Source: Telopea speciosissima (Eukaryota; Streptophyta; Magnoliopsida; Proteales; Proteaceae). From it: a DNA stretch of 64,000 nucleotides. This document shows, piece after piece, positions 46,301-63,559 of this stretch. The stretch covers positions 10,305,563-10,369,562 of the forward strand of contig NC_057922.1 in NCBI RefSeq assembly GCF_018873765.1, read 5' to 3'. Every line of letters starts with the position of its first letter. Within the stretch, counting starts at the first letter, position 1. The notes under the pieces were generated by a model, which was not told the origin of the DNA, ran no database searches, and worked only from the letters and a program-made list of their open reading frames with translations. The position numbers were made by a program, and so were the translations under genes.

Positions 46301-48465
46301 CTGACACCAAAACCTCAACAGTGTCAAGTCAAAAACTGACAACCATTCTGAGCTACTTATTACCGACTATCTAGAAAGGCATTTTACTATTGTTATCTAT
46401 CAGTAACAGGAAAGGTGAAAAAACAAGACCAGAATACAAAAGGCCAAAATGAGAGCTGAAATCAATACCAATGATGTTTGATCCCAACCCCAAAAAGCCT
46501 ATGTTTTTTTTATTAGGACAAGTGCTGAGGTAACAAAAAAAAAGGGTAACGTCAGCAGTGCCACGAGCAGGTGAAGTTATAGAGGTACAGTGAAGCAAGA
46601 TCGCAATATTGACCTGGTAAAATCATCCATTATTTGTTTAATGTTTATGTATACCATGCGAAATAAAAATAGTATCCTCTGATTTCCTACTTCACAATTA
46701 TGAAGAATAAAGGACAGTTCTCTCTCACACAATAGGTTATGCTTTCAAACTTGTAACCATTTACTCCTTGGTCTCCCATAAGTTTCAGGACAGCAACATC
46801 TAAGAACAAACGAATTGGCATGCACTAAATAAACAGAATGAGTAATGGGTATGCCACGTTTCGTGAACAGCTATGCCCGAGAATGAATGAATTGTGATAT
46901 AGCGCCGAATAAGCCACTGCCCATTGAGACTTTAAGGGAGAGGAAATAAGGGGCCCTATACCATACATCCTGCTGCCTCGGGACGACTGCACGTTACATC
47001 ATAGCAGCAGTTCTAACTGAAAAAAAAAATCAATAAATCGACAAAAATAGAAGCCCATCAATTAGGCTCAAGATCTTAACCTGCCAAGCAATCCGATCAA
47101 TGTTTAGTGTGAGAAGAAGAGTTTTTGCTCCTAGGCGAGCAGATGCCAGAGCAGCTTCACAGCCTGCATGTCCTCCGCCAACCACAATGACATCATATCT
47201 TTCTTCAATTGATCCATTATAACATGTCCAATCTACAAAAGATTAAGCACAAGGATCTTGAATCAATTCAATGGTTTACATTTGCCCTCAAAAACAAAAA
47301 GAAAAACACTCACCATCTTCCTTGAATTCATTATTATAAGAGAGTCTAAGAGAGAATAGGAAACGTGAAACAAAATGGTGTTGCAATAAAGATGGGGTGT
47401 AAGCATCAGGGTGAGGTGTTAGAAAAAGTCCTCAGGCACATCAAAGAGGTGTGTTAAGCTAGTAGGGTGTGAGCATCAGGAAGCATTGAAGCAAGGCATT
47501 TGTGAGCTGCTCTTCATTCATGCTTAAAATCCTGAGATGTCAGCCTATCAAGCCGTACAATTTTGGGCTTAAACTTTCTACAGAAGTTCAATGTTATTAT
47601 GACAGATATTGATCCAAAACTACTACTTTACCATTTTTTCTTTTTAATCTTTCAACTTCTAGAACAAAGGAAGGGGGGGGGGGGGTGGCAAAGTATGATA
47701 CTATACTAAGAAATTATCATGTTTTAACATTGTTCCTCCATTAATTAAATTTTACACTGCTAAATTACCTTGGATACAAAATAAAACAAGATGAGTAATG
47801 AGTAGTGAGACTAGCCAAAACAGATTAGAAAAACATAGAAAACCATATCTTATATACATACTACCGAGTCAGGCAAAAGATGAATATTGACAGAGATTAC
47901 AGAATAAGGAGAAAGCGACTAATTTTGGTATCAAAGGGGGGGAAAAAAAAGACAAAAAAATCTCAGTTAACTTCCCAATCATATGCATTACAGACACCAT
48001 TAGTAAAACATAGATAATCAATCCAAATCGAACAAATAACCAGAATCCAAGTCTGATAACCTGTACCCACAACACACAATGGTAACACAGTTGAAAATAA
48101 TCAGTTTAACATCGACTCTAACAAGAAAACCCGGTTGCTAACTTTCAAATTCACTTGTTATTTCGTCCAAATTTGGATCGTTAACAATGATATTCGCATC
48201 TGAAGTAATGGGTATTTGACAAAATTGACTGAGAGACATAAATATAACTGACGCTTCAGGTACCTTGAGAGCTTGAAGCAACAACTGAGAAACCCCGAGA
48301 AAGCCTCAAACTGACTAAGCCGAAGCTCTTGCAAGGTTTTCGCCGGAAACCGAATGTTGCAGACGTCTTCAGAAGTGGAGCCAAGCGAGGGGAGACTATT
48401 GTGAACGGAGAAGATAAAAGGAAATGGCGGGAAACACGAGAGACGTGGAGAGCGAGCGATGCCAT
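19385..48465 (-). CDS. mnmG: Organellar MnmG/GidA (MTO1-type) tRNA uridine-modifying protein, 13 exons over 29 kb
   Basis: MnmG binds FAD and, with an MnmE-type GTPase, adds a carboxymethylaminomethyl-type group to U34 of certain tRNAs. Exons in gene order: 48264-48465, 47081-47232, 45620-45711, 32413-32526, 28225-28555, 27703-27882, 26587-26667, 23303-23521, 22936-23078, 21522-21688, 21093-21310, 20802-20894, 19385-19579. They total 2187 nt, in phase throughout, 728 residues; bacterial MnmG is about 630. The extra N-terminal 65-75 residues are Ser/Arg/Leu-rich and poor in acids, as in a chloroplast or mitochondrial presequence. The FAD motif VVGGGHAG is at about residues 84-91. Both conserved cysteines are present (PCNPAVGG, Cys120; [10 protein letters not shown], Cys351), as is [17 protein letters not shown]. 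The ATG lies in CCACCATGGC. The intron after exon 4 has a GC donor. No lesion is seen in any exon. Confidence 0.93.
24772..25010. repeat. Tandem repeat, three copies of about 80 bp
   Basis: The units start with caactctttt-gacacctct at 24772, 24851 and 24931 and end with gtcctgtgattag. Copies differ at a few positions. It lies in an intron of the MnmG gene. Confidence 0.9.
25774..25894. repeat. Recent 61-bp tandem duplication
   Basis: atacagtatatagctttag...aagccaccttaga is repeated directly with a period of 61 bp (25774 and 25835) and almost no differences. Confidence 0.92.
26042..26195. mobile_element. Foldback MITE, CATAGTT-type ends (second copy)
   Basis: The ends acatagttattaaggcg and cgccttgataactatgt are inverted with one mismatch over 17 bp. 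The interior is rich in aaggcgacca and ccaaggcg motifs shared with the element at 5077-5197. No clear target duplication can be read. Confidence 0.8.
27124..27702. other. Part of MnmG intron 6
   Basis: Intron sequence between exons 27703-27882 and 26587-26667, with a poly-C tract at about 27158-27170. I see nothing else in it. Confidence 0.5.
29905..31942 (+). mobile_element. Decayed RTE-type LINE in MnmG intron 4 (antisense to host)
   Basis: A 5'-truncated non-LTR element lies opposite to the host gene. Recognisable pieces in scattered frames: [15 protein letters not shown] (end of endonuclease region), [74 protein letters not shown], the altered active-site block [51 protein letters not shown] and KTRGRP-like [15 protein letters not shown]. 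It ends with gaccccatttagttgggataaggctgag and (TTG)n, the typical plant RTE tail. Many stops and shifts make it inactive. Confidence 0.88.
32099..32258 (-). mobile_element. Au-type SINE in MnmG intron 4
   Basis: On the minus strand it begins with a tRNA-like head: box A region GGTGCAACGGTAAGG and box B GGTTCGAGTC. It continues with CTCTGCAAAAGCAGGGGTAAGG and the Au body ACATTATGACCCTCCCCAGACCCCGC, and ends near TGCACTGGGTACGC. The order and spacing are those of the plant Au SINE family. It has the same orientation as the host gene. Confidence 0.85.
33161..33343. repeat. Recent 91-bp tandem duplication in MnmG intron 3
   Basis: atctcc-ccaccaatttcta...aaagaaaatgacattttt is repeated directly with a period of 91 bp (33161 and 33252) and about one difference. 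Confidence 0.92.
33664..33993 (+). repeat. Copia 5' LTR
   Basis: It pairs with 44206-44538. Its first base has changed, so it starts AG instead of TG; the flanking target duplication confirms the edge. A TATA box (tataaata, 33929-33936) lies near its 3' part, and short inverted motifs such as cctaattctattagga occur in it. Confidence 0.93.
33994..34006 (+). other. Primer-binding site of Copia element
   Basis: TGGTATCAGAGCC directly follows the 5' LTR; it is complementary to the 3' end of initiator methionine tRNA. Confidence 0.93.
38039..41596 (-). pseudogene. hAT transposase (BED zinc finger, DUF659, hAT dimerisation), several lesions
   Basis: Reading from 41596: a basic N-terminus, a BED-type finger ([19 protein letters not shown]), an acidic run and Ser/Gly linker; then [21 protein letters not shown], the catalytic-domain blocks [20 protein letters not shown] and [13 protein letters not shown], then [15 protein letters not shown], and [16 protein letters not shown] probable intron follows at about 39695-39790 (donor GTGAGTG, acceptor CAG before CATATTATTTGAACCCC), and another between about 39465 and 39561. 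The C-terminal hAT block is [19 protein letters not shown] (39130-39210), followed by an Asp/Gly-rich and then a Tyr/Pro/Ser-rich tail to 38039. Lesions: a shift near 40990, a shift near 39220, and TAG stops at about 40668, 39036 and 38334. Active forms cut and paste the element in the nucleus; this copy is probably inactive. Confidence 0.88.
42013..42240. repeat. Diverged direct repeat inside the hAT element, offset 160 bp
   Basis: ttttgacacc-tgagg-c-tagatcgg-c--tg-tgtctaacatatattta-ttcatcac occurs at about 42013 and 42173. It lies between the transposase start and the element end. Confidence 0.75.
44206..44538 (+). repeat. Copia 3' LTR
   Basis: It starts TGTTGAAATAGG directly after the purine tract and ends TTCTAACA. 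It matches the 5' LTR at about 97 percent by eye. Confidence 0.95.
44544..45619. other. Remainder of MnmG intron 3
   Basis: AT-rich sequence after the Copia element up to exon 45620-45711. I see no gene, repeat or RNA in it. Confidence 0.5.
46030..46330 (+). repeat. Dispersed LTR-like repeat in MnmG intron 2
   Basis: This block, with acaaggatttacgtggttcgcc and gagatgagatttgtttcactatcaatggagaa, matches a reverse-oriented copy at about 51660-51885. The phrase is typical of plant LTR or TRIM repeats. No target duplication or partner LTR was found, so it may be a solo or partial LTR. Confidence 0.6.
47233..48263. other. MnmG intron 1
   Basis: 1031 bp of intron with a poly-G run at about 47674-47685. 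I recognise nothing else in it. Confidence 0.55.
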
Positions 48466-50146
48466 GGTGGATTAACGACGGTTTGTATTTCTTTTCGTTC
48501 CTCAAAACCCATAATCCCGTAATCCCATCTCGTGGGTGAATTTGCTGAACGCCGGGAAAGAGAGATAGACTAAAAAGGAGAGAAAGAAAGACAGGTGAAG
48601 GAAGCCGTGCTGCCCAGAGATATGTCGACCAGACGATAAGCTGTGTCCTCACATCGTCAGCCTTTGATAAAAGTGGGGTAGAGCTTTTGGATGGAGGATG
48701 GATAGGCCCATAATCAAGAACCTTTTGACATATGATCAATAGTAAAAAGACCCTTTCAAGGTTCAGAAAGCAGAGGATATATAGGGTATGCTGCACAATC
48801 CAAAATTCATTGAGATCGAATCCGACCGTTTAAATCAAGGAAAATCGATAATTATTCGATATATTGTTTATTAATTGGTTCTGTTTTATGGTATTAAGAA
48901 GTGAAATGATGACGACGATAAAGAAGAAGAAGAAGAAGAAGTTTGAACAATTGACTTCATCTTGAATAATCTTGAGTGTTAGGATTAGTTATGAGTTATG
49001 CATTCATATCCTTCGATTACATCATTTTTTTTTTTTTTGCTCAAGTTTAATGTTGGTTCTAGTCATTCTTCATGTTTTTTTTTTTTTTGAATAATTAATG
49101 ATATGGTGTCATGTAGATGATGGAGATGAATACTCCTTTTATTCTACTAGCAATCATAAAACTGTTTCTCTGCGAAGCAGAATTAAAGCTGTATACATTA
49201 TGACCCTCTTCGGACCCCGTAGTAATGAAAACCTAATGCACTGGGTATGCCCTTTCTTTACATGTGCATACCTAATATTGAGTTATACATTTTTATACAA
49301 CCATTAAAGTTAACAAGGTTTTGTTTTGGATAGTGGCAGGTGGCATTGGCAGTCCAGCTAGCACAGCCCATGTTTGTGTAGTCCTGGGCCTAGGAATATT
49401 GGTGTAGGCCCAAGGTCCTGGGCTGGCCAGATATTTGATATATTTAGTATTATCATGTACAACATATCCTAGCCTACTATTATATTAAGGTGCAGCTGAC
49501 GTTTTCGAATTGACGATTTCCTTATTCAAAGACAACGAGTCAACGAACCCGTTGATCACGTTAGTTGAAAAGGTCGACCTGTGTTGTTTCATCAGTTGCT
49601 GGGCTTTGATCCTACCATCTTGTAATCAGTCCAGGAGATCATATTTCATGAGTATGGACCAGGAGTGTCTCCTGTCAATCCCGATCAAATTCAGTTGGTT
49701 TTAATCCGTCTCCACTAATTTTAAAGACTCACACTTTATAGTAGTTAATCGGGCTCCATAGACCAAGCATAGACATGTTTATATTTGATTGATCTGATTC
49801 ATAATTAGGTTTTAAATGAGCTAAAAAGATTATAAATGGGCTATAAACAAATTGATCAGGTTCTTAATGGGTTATAAACGGTCAGTCTTGATCGGGCTAT
49901 TACCAAAGGCCTATTCCTAGTGAATGTTAATCGATCAGTTTGGTTTCAGGCTAGGTTTTTCTAGTGCAGTAGAACTAGAGAGTTTCTCATGTTTCTCATT
50001 TTAGCAGACTAAAACACCATTATGATGGACAATGAGGAACAAAATTATATTGAAACTTGAAATACACAATTAAGTAATACAAAAAAGGTCATTATTCAAA
50101 TAGCAAACCAATAACATGTAACACAAACAAGAGAACTAAAACATAG
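48466..50146. other. Intergenic region between MnmG and BURP genes
   Basis: It contains the presumed MnmG promoter and 5' UTR (about 48466-48800), a (GAA)n run at about 48920-48942, two poly-T tracts near 49030 and 49085, and a SINE fragment at 49165-49257. No gene is seen. Confidence 0.5.
49165..49257 (+). mobile_element. 5'-truncated Au-type SINE fragment
   Basis: ctctgcgaagcag, aaagctgtatacattatgaccctc, cggaccccgtagt and gcactgggtatgcccttt follow the body and 3' end of the SINE at 32099-32258 in order. The tRNA-like head is lost or unrecognisable. Confidence 0.75.
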
Positions 50147-51288
50147 TCAACCTAGAGACTTTGTCCAGACCAATCCATTTTTGTTTACCCAATGACATAC
50201 TTCAATTAGGCCTGGGCCAAAACCCAACAGCTTAAAAGCAAGATGATTTGGATTCCAAGTTGATGTGTCATAGTGGCATACCATGATCGCATGATTCACT
50301 TTATTCCGAGCATGTATATCAACTGCATATACTTTTACTCTCTGTAAAACATGACAATAATAGACTTGAAATGGGAATGGTCGACTATGACATAAGGCTG
50401 GTGGTTCGGAGAGGTTTCCATATATAAGTTTCACAGCTCCAATTGTGACATTCTCATAAGATCCTTCCACACTCTCCGTACTCCATATGCTTACATGGTG
50501 CCCTAATTTCTCGACTACAAAATCGATGAGATCCTCAGCTGACGTAGCACAGGTGCTCTGCTGACCTCGAATGGGTCTCTCCTCGCATATTTTGAGTGTC
50601 TTCTGAATATAATCATCCACGTTTGAGTCATCCATCACACCAAAAATCTTCTTTAATTCCTCGATCTGGGCAGAGGAAAATGGAATTTTTGATGCCAGAG
50701 ATCGTGGTAAGAATGATTTGTATGACATTGGGTCCCTTAGATCAGGGATAGACATGGAAGCTCCCTCTTTTACCATTGACTCTTGGAAAAATGGCAACCC
50801 ACCTAGGCTGGAAACCAACAGGGCCGGTGTTTCATTTGGAACACGATCATATACCTCTTTGATAGCATTCCACTGAGCTATTGGTGGAAGGGTTGTGTCG
50901 TCCATTGTGTTCTTCATCAGTGCATTTGTAGAACAAGCAACATTAGCTTGCTTGCAGAATGAATGAAGGTGGGAAGATAATTCATTTTCTTCCATAAGTT
51001 TCATAAACATTGCTTCCTGATGGAGGCCTAAAGGAGAAGCCTTTGCAACTAACCATTGTGGAGGGTGTGGAAGATAAATATGCTCTTCCCAGTATTGTGA
51101 GAAGGCATTTTGATTAGCTTGAGAACCCTGCTATGTCATCGAGAAAAAAAAAACCACAAATAAGAAAGATAAAACAAGCAATAACCCCATTGAAATGAAT
51201 GGATAATGGAAAAAAAAAAACCCATCATTTTTCTTACTGTAAAGTATGCTACTATTAGAAGTTCAAGCAATAGAATGGGATGCGTCAT
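50147..51288 (-). CDS. BURP-domain protein, short polygalacturonase-1-beta type
   Basis: Exon 1 (51238-51288) encodes MTHPILLLELLIVAYFT, most of a signal peptide; exon 2 (50147-51130) encodes the rest, about 344 residues in all. The intron of 107 bp starts GTAAGA and ends TAGCAG. The mature N-terminus (YWEEHIYLPHPPQWLVAKAS, then FCKQANVAC) and FFQESMVKEG...MPDLRD-like SIPDLRDPMSYKSFLPRSL follow the polygalacturonase non-catalytic beta subunit. The C-terminal BURP domain has the four CH pairs: CH-X10-CH-X24-CH-X25-CH, ending VCHW. Family members of this type are secreted and act in the cell wall, thought to modulate pectin metabolism. Usual members have about 600 residues with many FxxY-type 14-residue repeats; here the repeat region is missing. 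No lesion is seen. Confidence 0.9.
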
Positions 51289-51659
51289 AGTGGAACTGAA
51301 ATAAAGAATGGAAGTTCAGAGTGTGCCTTTGTGGGGATGGTTTGTTGAATGGAGGGGAATGTTTGAATTTATACAGAACCAAAATTTCATAGTACCAAGT
51401 AAGAGCAGAGGGGATTTTTTTTTAAATTTTTTTTCCCCGAGTCCCTTATACGGCTAAAAGTATCATTTCTTAATTTCTTCAATGAAAAAGTGAAAACTTC
51501 TCTTTTGTGAATACCGTTTTTGCAAACTTCCAACCGCCCTTTAGTCATCAAATTTAATTACCAAAAGTAATCTCAATTCTGGGTCATTCTCATAAACCCG
51601 ATTTTCTTATCTGGCTAGGTCTTTGTGTAAGCTTGACGATAACCCCATAATTTGGAAGA

Positions 51660-51885
51660 AAATTGTTGGGGGTAAAATGTCTTGTATTTCATTGCTTAGA
51701 TTTGTGAGTTGATTTTTTGTATAGGGTTTCGCTATAAATTTGTAGCAAGAATTCTTCTTCTGTAGTACAATCTGAAGTGTGAGGACGAACATTTGTAATC
51801 TTATTCTCCATTGATAGTGAAACAAATCTCATCTTATTGAAATCCTTATACACTATGTGAGTGTTTGTTTGCAATTAATTTTTAT
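51660..51885 (-). repeat. Reverse copy of the 46030-46330 repeat
   Basis: The minus strand shows gatgagatttgtttcactatcaatggagaataag, then gaagaattcttgctacaaatttatagcgaaaccctatac, parallel to 46145-46265. It lacks the acgtggttcgcc head. Confidence 0.65.
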
Positions 51886-52153
51886 TCTTTTCTACATCAT
51901 TTTAGGTTCTTGTTTTCTACAAAAACTACCCCTAAAGTTGCAGCATGACTTGTGAGGAGATCAAATTCCCTTTCGCCATGGTTCAACTCCCTCTCTGAAT
52001 TGTCCACCAAGTGCTTGAAAGGCGATGCCTGATTATAACAAAATCAGTAGAGGTAGTGACTTAATTTGCATGATGGAGTACAGATTAGTTCGTTATCAAA
52101 TCTCAAAGTAAAAGTGAAAGCCTTCTGATTTTGTTACGTGGTAAATCCAATGG

Positions 52154-52306
52154 GCACCCTGTTCGGGTTGCATGTGCAGCGTCGGACACAGTGAGGCGTG
52201 GAAAGACCGCCTCACCCCTGCCTAAACGCCTTGCCCAAGCAGGGGTGAGGCAGTCTTTTCACGCCTCACCAAGTCCAACGCTGCAAATGCAGCCCGGGCA
52301 GGGTGC
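52154..52306. mobile_element. Foldback (hairpin) MITE-like element
   Basis: Two arms of about 68-75 bp are inverted copies: gcaccctgttcgggttgcat...gaggcgtgg-aagac-gcctcacccctgc on the left, and the same on the opposite strand at the right, around a centre near 52228. It is GC-rich compared with its surroundings. No target duplication is clear. Confidence 0.75.
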
Positions 52307-53894
52307 TGGACAGAATCTTTTTGGTTGAACTTGACATTTAGTAGGGGAGCTTGACCAACCCTACCTGGCCACAAATTTGGGCCTCACCTGACTTCCACAT
52401 GGTTGATATTTGGGTGACGGATGAAACTAATGAAGGAAACTATTCCTCTGATAAGGCAGTCAGTTGGAACAACCCTAAATTTTATAGACTTAATTCACAT
52501 TTTACTCCATCAATATTACTAAGGAAGATATAACAAAAAATTATTAAATTAACTTTTAAAATTACACCCACTAATACAGTAATGTATGACATACACAATT
52601 CAAAATCGTTTGAACTTAATAAGTATTTCCCACCGAAAAAGTTAATTAGAAACAAAAACAATAAAGGCGAATAAGAAAGGAGCGTTCAAAGAAAGGGACC
52701 CAAACCTTCCCTTTTAAAAGGTTAATGGCATTCCTAACTTACCAAAAATTGGGATGTTACAAATATTCTGAAATAAAAAACACATTAATCAAAAAGTTGA
52801 TATCCTGAAGTATTGATTAAGGGGATATTTTTTTGGAAGAACCTCAGCCATATGCTTCCAAGATCATAATAATCTCCAACATGGTTCGGTATAGGAACAA
52901 TTCAAATTGCTGCTCAAGGAATCAATTTTTAGACTTTCAGTTCAGGATGCATGATCATGGAAGGAAAACTTTGAGAGGATGGGAAAAATCAGAATTTGAT
53001 CATTGAAAAAATAGCAAGAATTGGTAAGAACAATTTAGGCAAAGAAAAGATAACACAATTGTTATCCAAGGAAATTTTGGCATTAGATAAATTAAGATAT
53101 GTCTAGTGTAGCAAATGGAAAATTTTCTGTTTTAGAAGCTTTATGACAAAAGTTTTTTTAGGATTGAATGACTTCACCCGAGAGGGGGTGAATTTGATGA
53201 TGACTTTTTCTTTCACATAAAGTCTCCGTGAATTGATATGAAACGTGGCACTAAGAGAAGATTCTTGAAGAGGATCCAGACTCGGTTGAAAAGACACCAG
53301 AGGGATTCAGTCTCCAGAAGCATAAATCCTTCACATCAAAATCTAGGAGCTTGATTCTATTGGCCTTTTCATAGATATTCTTCATAAAAGACGATGAAAC
53401 ATCTGGAAAGGAGACCATCTAAAATTCGAAATAAAATCCGAAACATTAGCCAATAAATCGACATACAAAGAAGATTGCAAACCCGAGGCTTCTTCAATGG
53501 ATCTCTTAGCTTTGATATTATTGATTCCATTAATATTCCACAAGAGGATCCTCAAAACCATTCGCATCCCAAATTTTTTGTTCCATTCTAGACTTACTCG
53601 ATTACCTCCTCAAGTTCATCTCTTACTAGATGTGATACTCAATCGAATCAGCAAGACTTCTTACTGAAATAACTCTTCACACGGCTCCATTCTTGTTAGA
53701 AATTATCACTGAAAAAATATTTCCATTGTTTTCCTTCTCATCTTCTTTTCTAACCCCAATACTTCAATCAAATGCTAATGCCAGCTCAAATTGTTACAAT
53801 CAGCCTCAATCTCCCCAAAAAAAATTGTAATACTAAAAATATACAATTTGCCTACTTTGAGCATTCAAAACTTACTTATTTAGCCTTTCAAAAA

Positions 53895-61259
<7,365 letters not shown>

Positions 61260-61762
61260 AACTGTTGTGGAAACTTGAATCTAAATTCCAACTATTTCCA
61301 ATTATGTTTTCCAGAAATACTTGGACCAATATTGGAGTCTCTTATCACCCTTAAATGTAGTTGAACCTGCTAATGAACAGATAGAACAAAATCTTTGAGA
61401 AGATATAGGGAAAGAGAGTTGGTAAAATTTTCAATAGAGAGAATAGAAACTTAATAATATGAAAGAACCAATAAATATTTTAGAATTAACATATTTGAGC
61501 AAAATGCAAGTCAAAGAACTTATATGAAGTGAAATGTATTTCTATAGCAAAATAAGAATAAATTTAAAAAAAAAAAAAAAACATAACTTTTGAAATAATA
61601 GATACATATACAAAGTTCCAAATAATGCAAACATTAAAACAACATCAGAGCAACATAAGTAACCTGTGAATAGAACTATCAAATGTTGACATACATTAGT
61701 CTTGTCAAGAAACTTTACCAAACCATTGATGGAAACTTGAAGATCATTGAAATTACATCTCA
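61260..61762. other. 5' flank of the ABCC gene
   Basis: It probably contains the ABCC promoter and leader. It is AT-rich with a poly-A run near 61566-61580. No firm TATA box or start site can be set. Confidence 0.4.
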
Positions 61763-61960
61763 TTGGGTGGGACATCGTTTGTCTCCCTCTCAGTTATGGA
61801 GGTCTTGGTCTCTGTAGGGCTAGCTTCCACCCATAACATAACTCTATTATTAAAGCTTGGATGGAGATTGTTGATGAATGATGATCCAGTCCCTTGGACT
61901 AGAATCCTGAAAGCCAAGTATTTTCATAACAAGTCTATCTTTGATCTTAATATACAATAA
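61763..61960 (+). mobile_element. LINE (L1-type) 3'-region coding fragment
   Basis: The 65-codon frame contains STHNITLLLKLGWRLLMNDD and PWTRILKAKYF, the conserved block found after the reverse transcriptase in plant L1-type LINEs (GLGFR-x-NxALLxKxGWRLL...VLKAKYF). The GGLGL part lies in another frame just before it, so the copy is shifted and truncated. It lies upstream of, and opposite to, the ABCC gene. Confidence 0.75.
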
Positions 61961-62917
61961 CCACATTCATGAGGTGCTAATTATACTCAATTTACTACTC
62001 CTAAATTATGACATTTTTTGTGGTAACTCCTAAATTATGGCACATACTATGCAGAATGGCTATTAAAACTACTGCATGTGTATTTATCAGTTAACCACTA
62101 ACTTAACATCTATTCTATCACATCAGACAATAATAGAAATCATGATGGAGGATAGCTATGGAAATCTACCTGAAATCTGTAGGTTGTACGCCCAAAATTG
62201 TTCAAACAGCCACCACAAATCAGATATGAATTTAAAAAACAAATACACCAAAATAAATAATGCAGCGAAAGTAAACTAAGGCAGCGTTTGGTATGTATTC
62301 TAAGTCGATCACATTCTTCAATGATAAAAACAATTCTTTTTATCATCTCTCATGATACTTGTGTAGATGCTTCCATTGACCACCACACTGATTCAGGAGC
62401 TACACGACCAATTAGCGTTCTCTTGCCCTATATTAAAATAAAAAGAGGGGTTTTTCATGGAGGCTGGCACAGGTTCACGTATTATCGTTGGTGAAGCTGA
62501 GCCGAACTCCTCCTCATGCACGACTGCATAACGGGAAGTGGTTTTGGTGCGTCAAATAAGGATTTACATCGTTCGGACCCACTATTGTGAGAGGGGAGCA
62601 GGACTGTACGTGCAAGGGTACCTAAAATGTTCATGGAATTGTGTACCACGTACTGTTGATTCATGATGTCAGTTCCATTCCTATTAAGTCTGAACTTTTC
62701 AATGGTCAACCAAACCTTGTCTTAGACTTTATATCTAGCTTAGTCAACATTACAAAACCTCAATCCTGTTCAATAGAATCGAAGGGAAACAGAACCTACA
62801 TGGGTTCGAGAGAGGCGCACCTTGAGGAAGAAGCTTCAAATTATACCTTGTTTCTGGATACGGAAACGAAAAAAATTTTCCCCTCGCCTGTTCAAGGAAC
62901 TTGGAACGCCGCCTCTT
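61961..62917. other. Intergenic sequence, nothing assigned
   Basis: It contains ggcagcgtttggtatg at about 62281, a phrase common at ends of plant hAT-type MITEs, but no partner end was found. No gene is recognised. Confidence 0.4.
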
Positions 62918-63424
62918 TTATGGAAAGCGCCTAGATGAGTTATCGGTGAGGAGAGGGCCGAGAGGCCAGAGGGGAAGCATTTGTAACTTTACGAAGGAAA
63001 CGGGCGTGTAAGACTTTGCCTCGTTAACTCCTGATATCCTGAGAAATCGGAAAGTCTCAGGTCTGTATCCCCTGGAACGTGCGTACTTCCTACGAAAGAG
63101 GAAAGCTGTTGGTCCGTGTCCTTTGGAGCCCGCCTTCCAGTTAGAAACCGCTGGATTACTTTTACCTAAATTCATAACTTCATATACATGATAATAAACT
63201 TAGGGTAAAAAGTCGCAGTACATACGAGAGAATAATTTTTGCAGAGCGTTCTTCATAGATAGCCGTGGATATAACCATATATAATCTGAATCGTTGAAAC
63301 ACTTTTCTCATTCTAACCGAGACCCATTTTGACGGTGAGAGCCCAGTTTTGACGGTGATAACAGGTCATCTCCGTGAAACCACATCCCAACTCCGATACC
63401 CATCCGGCCATCCCATCTCGATTC

Positions 63425-63454
63425 TTTTTTTTTTTTTCTTTCTTTCTTTCTTTT
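63425..63454. repeat. Poly-T and (TTTC)n simple repeat
   Basis: A T run followed by tttctttctttctttc. Simple sequence only. Confidence 0.85.
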
Positions 63455-63559
63455 TGGTAAACATCCATACCGACTCATCCCTTGGGTTTCTGACGGGTTT
63501 AGGGATTTGTTGATCATAATATGCGGATTCAAATTATGAATCCTTTAATAACTTCTGGT

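Larger units (their letters stand above)
51289..53894. other. Intergenic region between BURP and ABCC genes
   Basis: It holds the BURP promoter side, the reverse LTR-like repeat at 51660-51885, and a foldback element at 52154-52306. The remaining AT-rich sequence up to the ABCC stop shows no gene. Confidence 0.55.

Noticed and set aside
46860-46990. GC-richer stretch that looked like possible organelle DNA
   Set aside because: I could not match it to any plastid or mitochondrial gene, and it is short.
53382-53567. Minus-strand frame with ILLWNINGIN, like the start of a LINE endonuclease
   Set aside because: Only about 15 residues fit; the rest of the frame does not follow the endonuclease, and no other LINE part lies nearby.
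62276-62300. ggcagcgtttggtatg, typical of hAT-type MITE ends
   Set aside because: No inverted partner or target duplication was found within several hundred bases.
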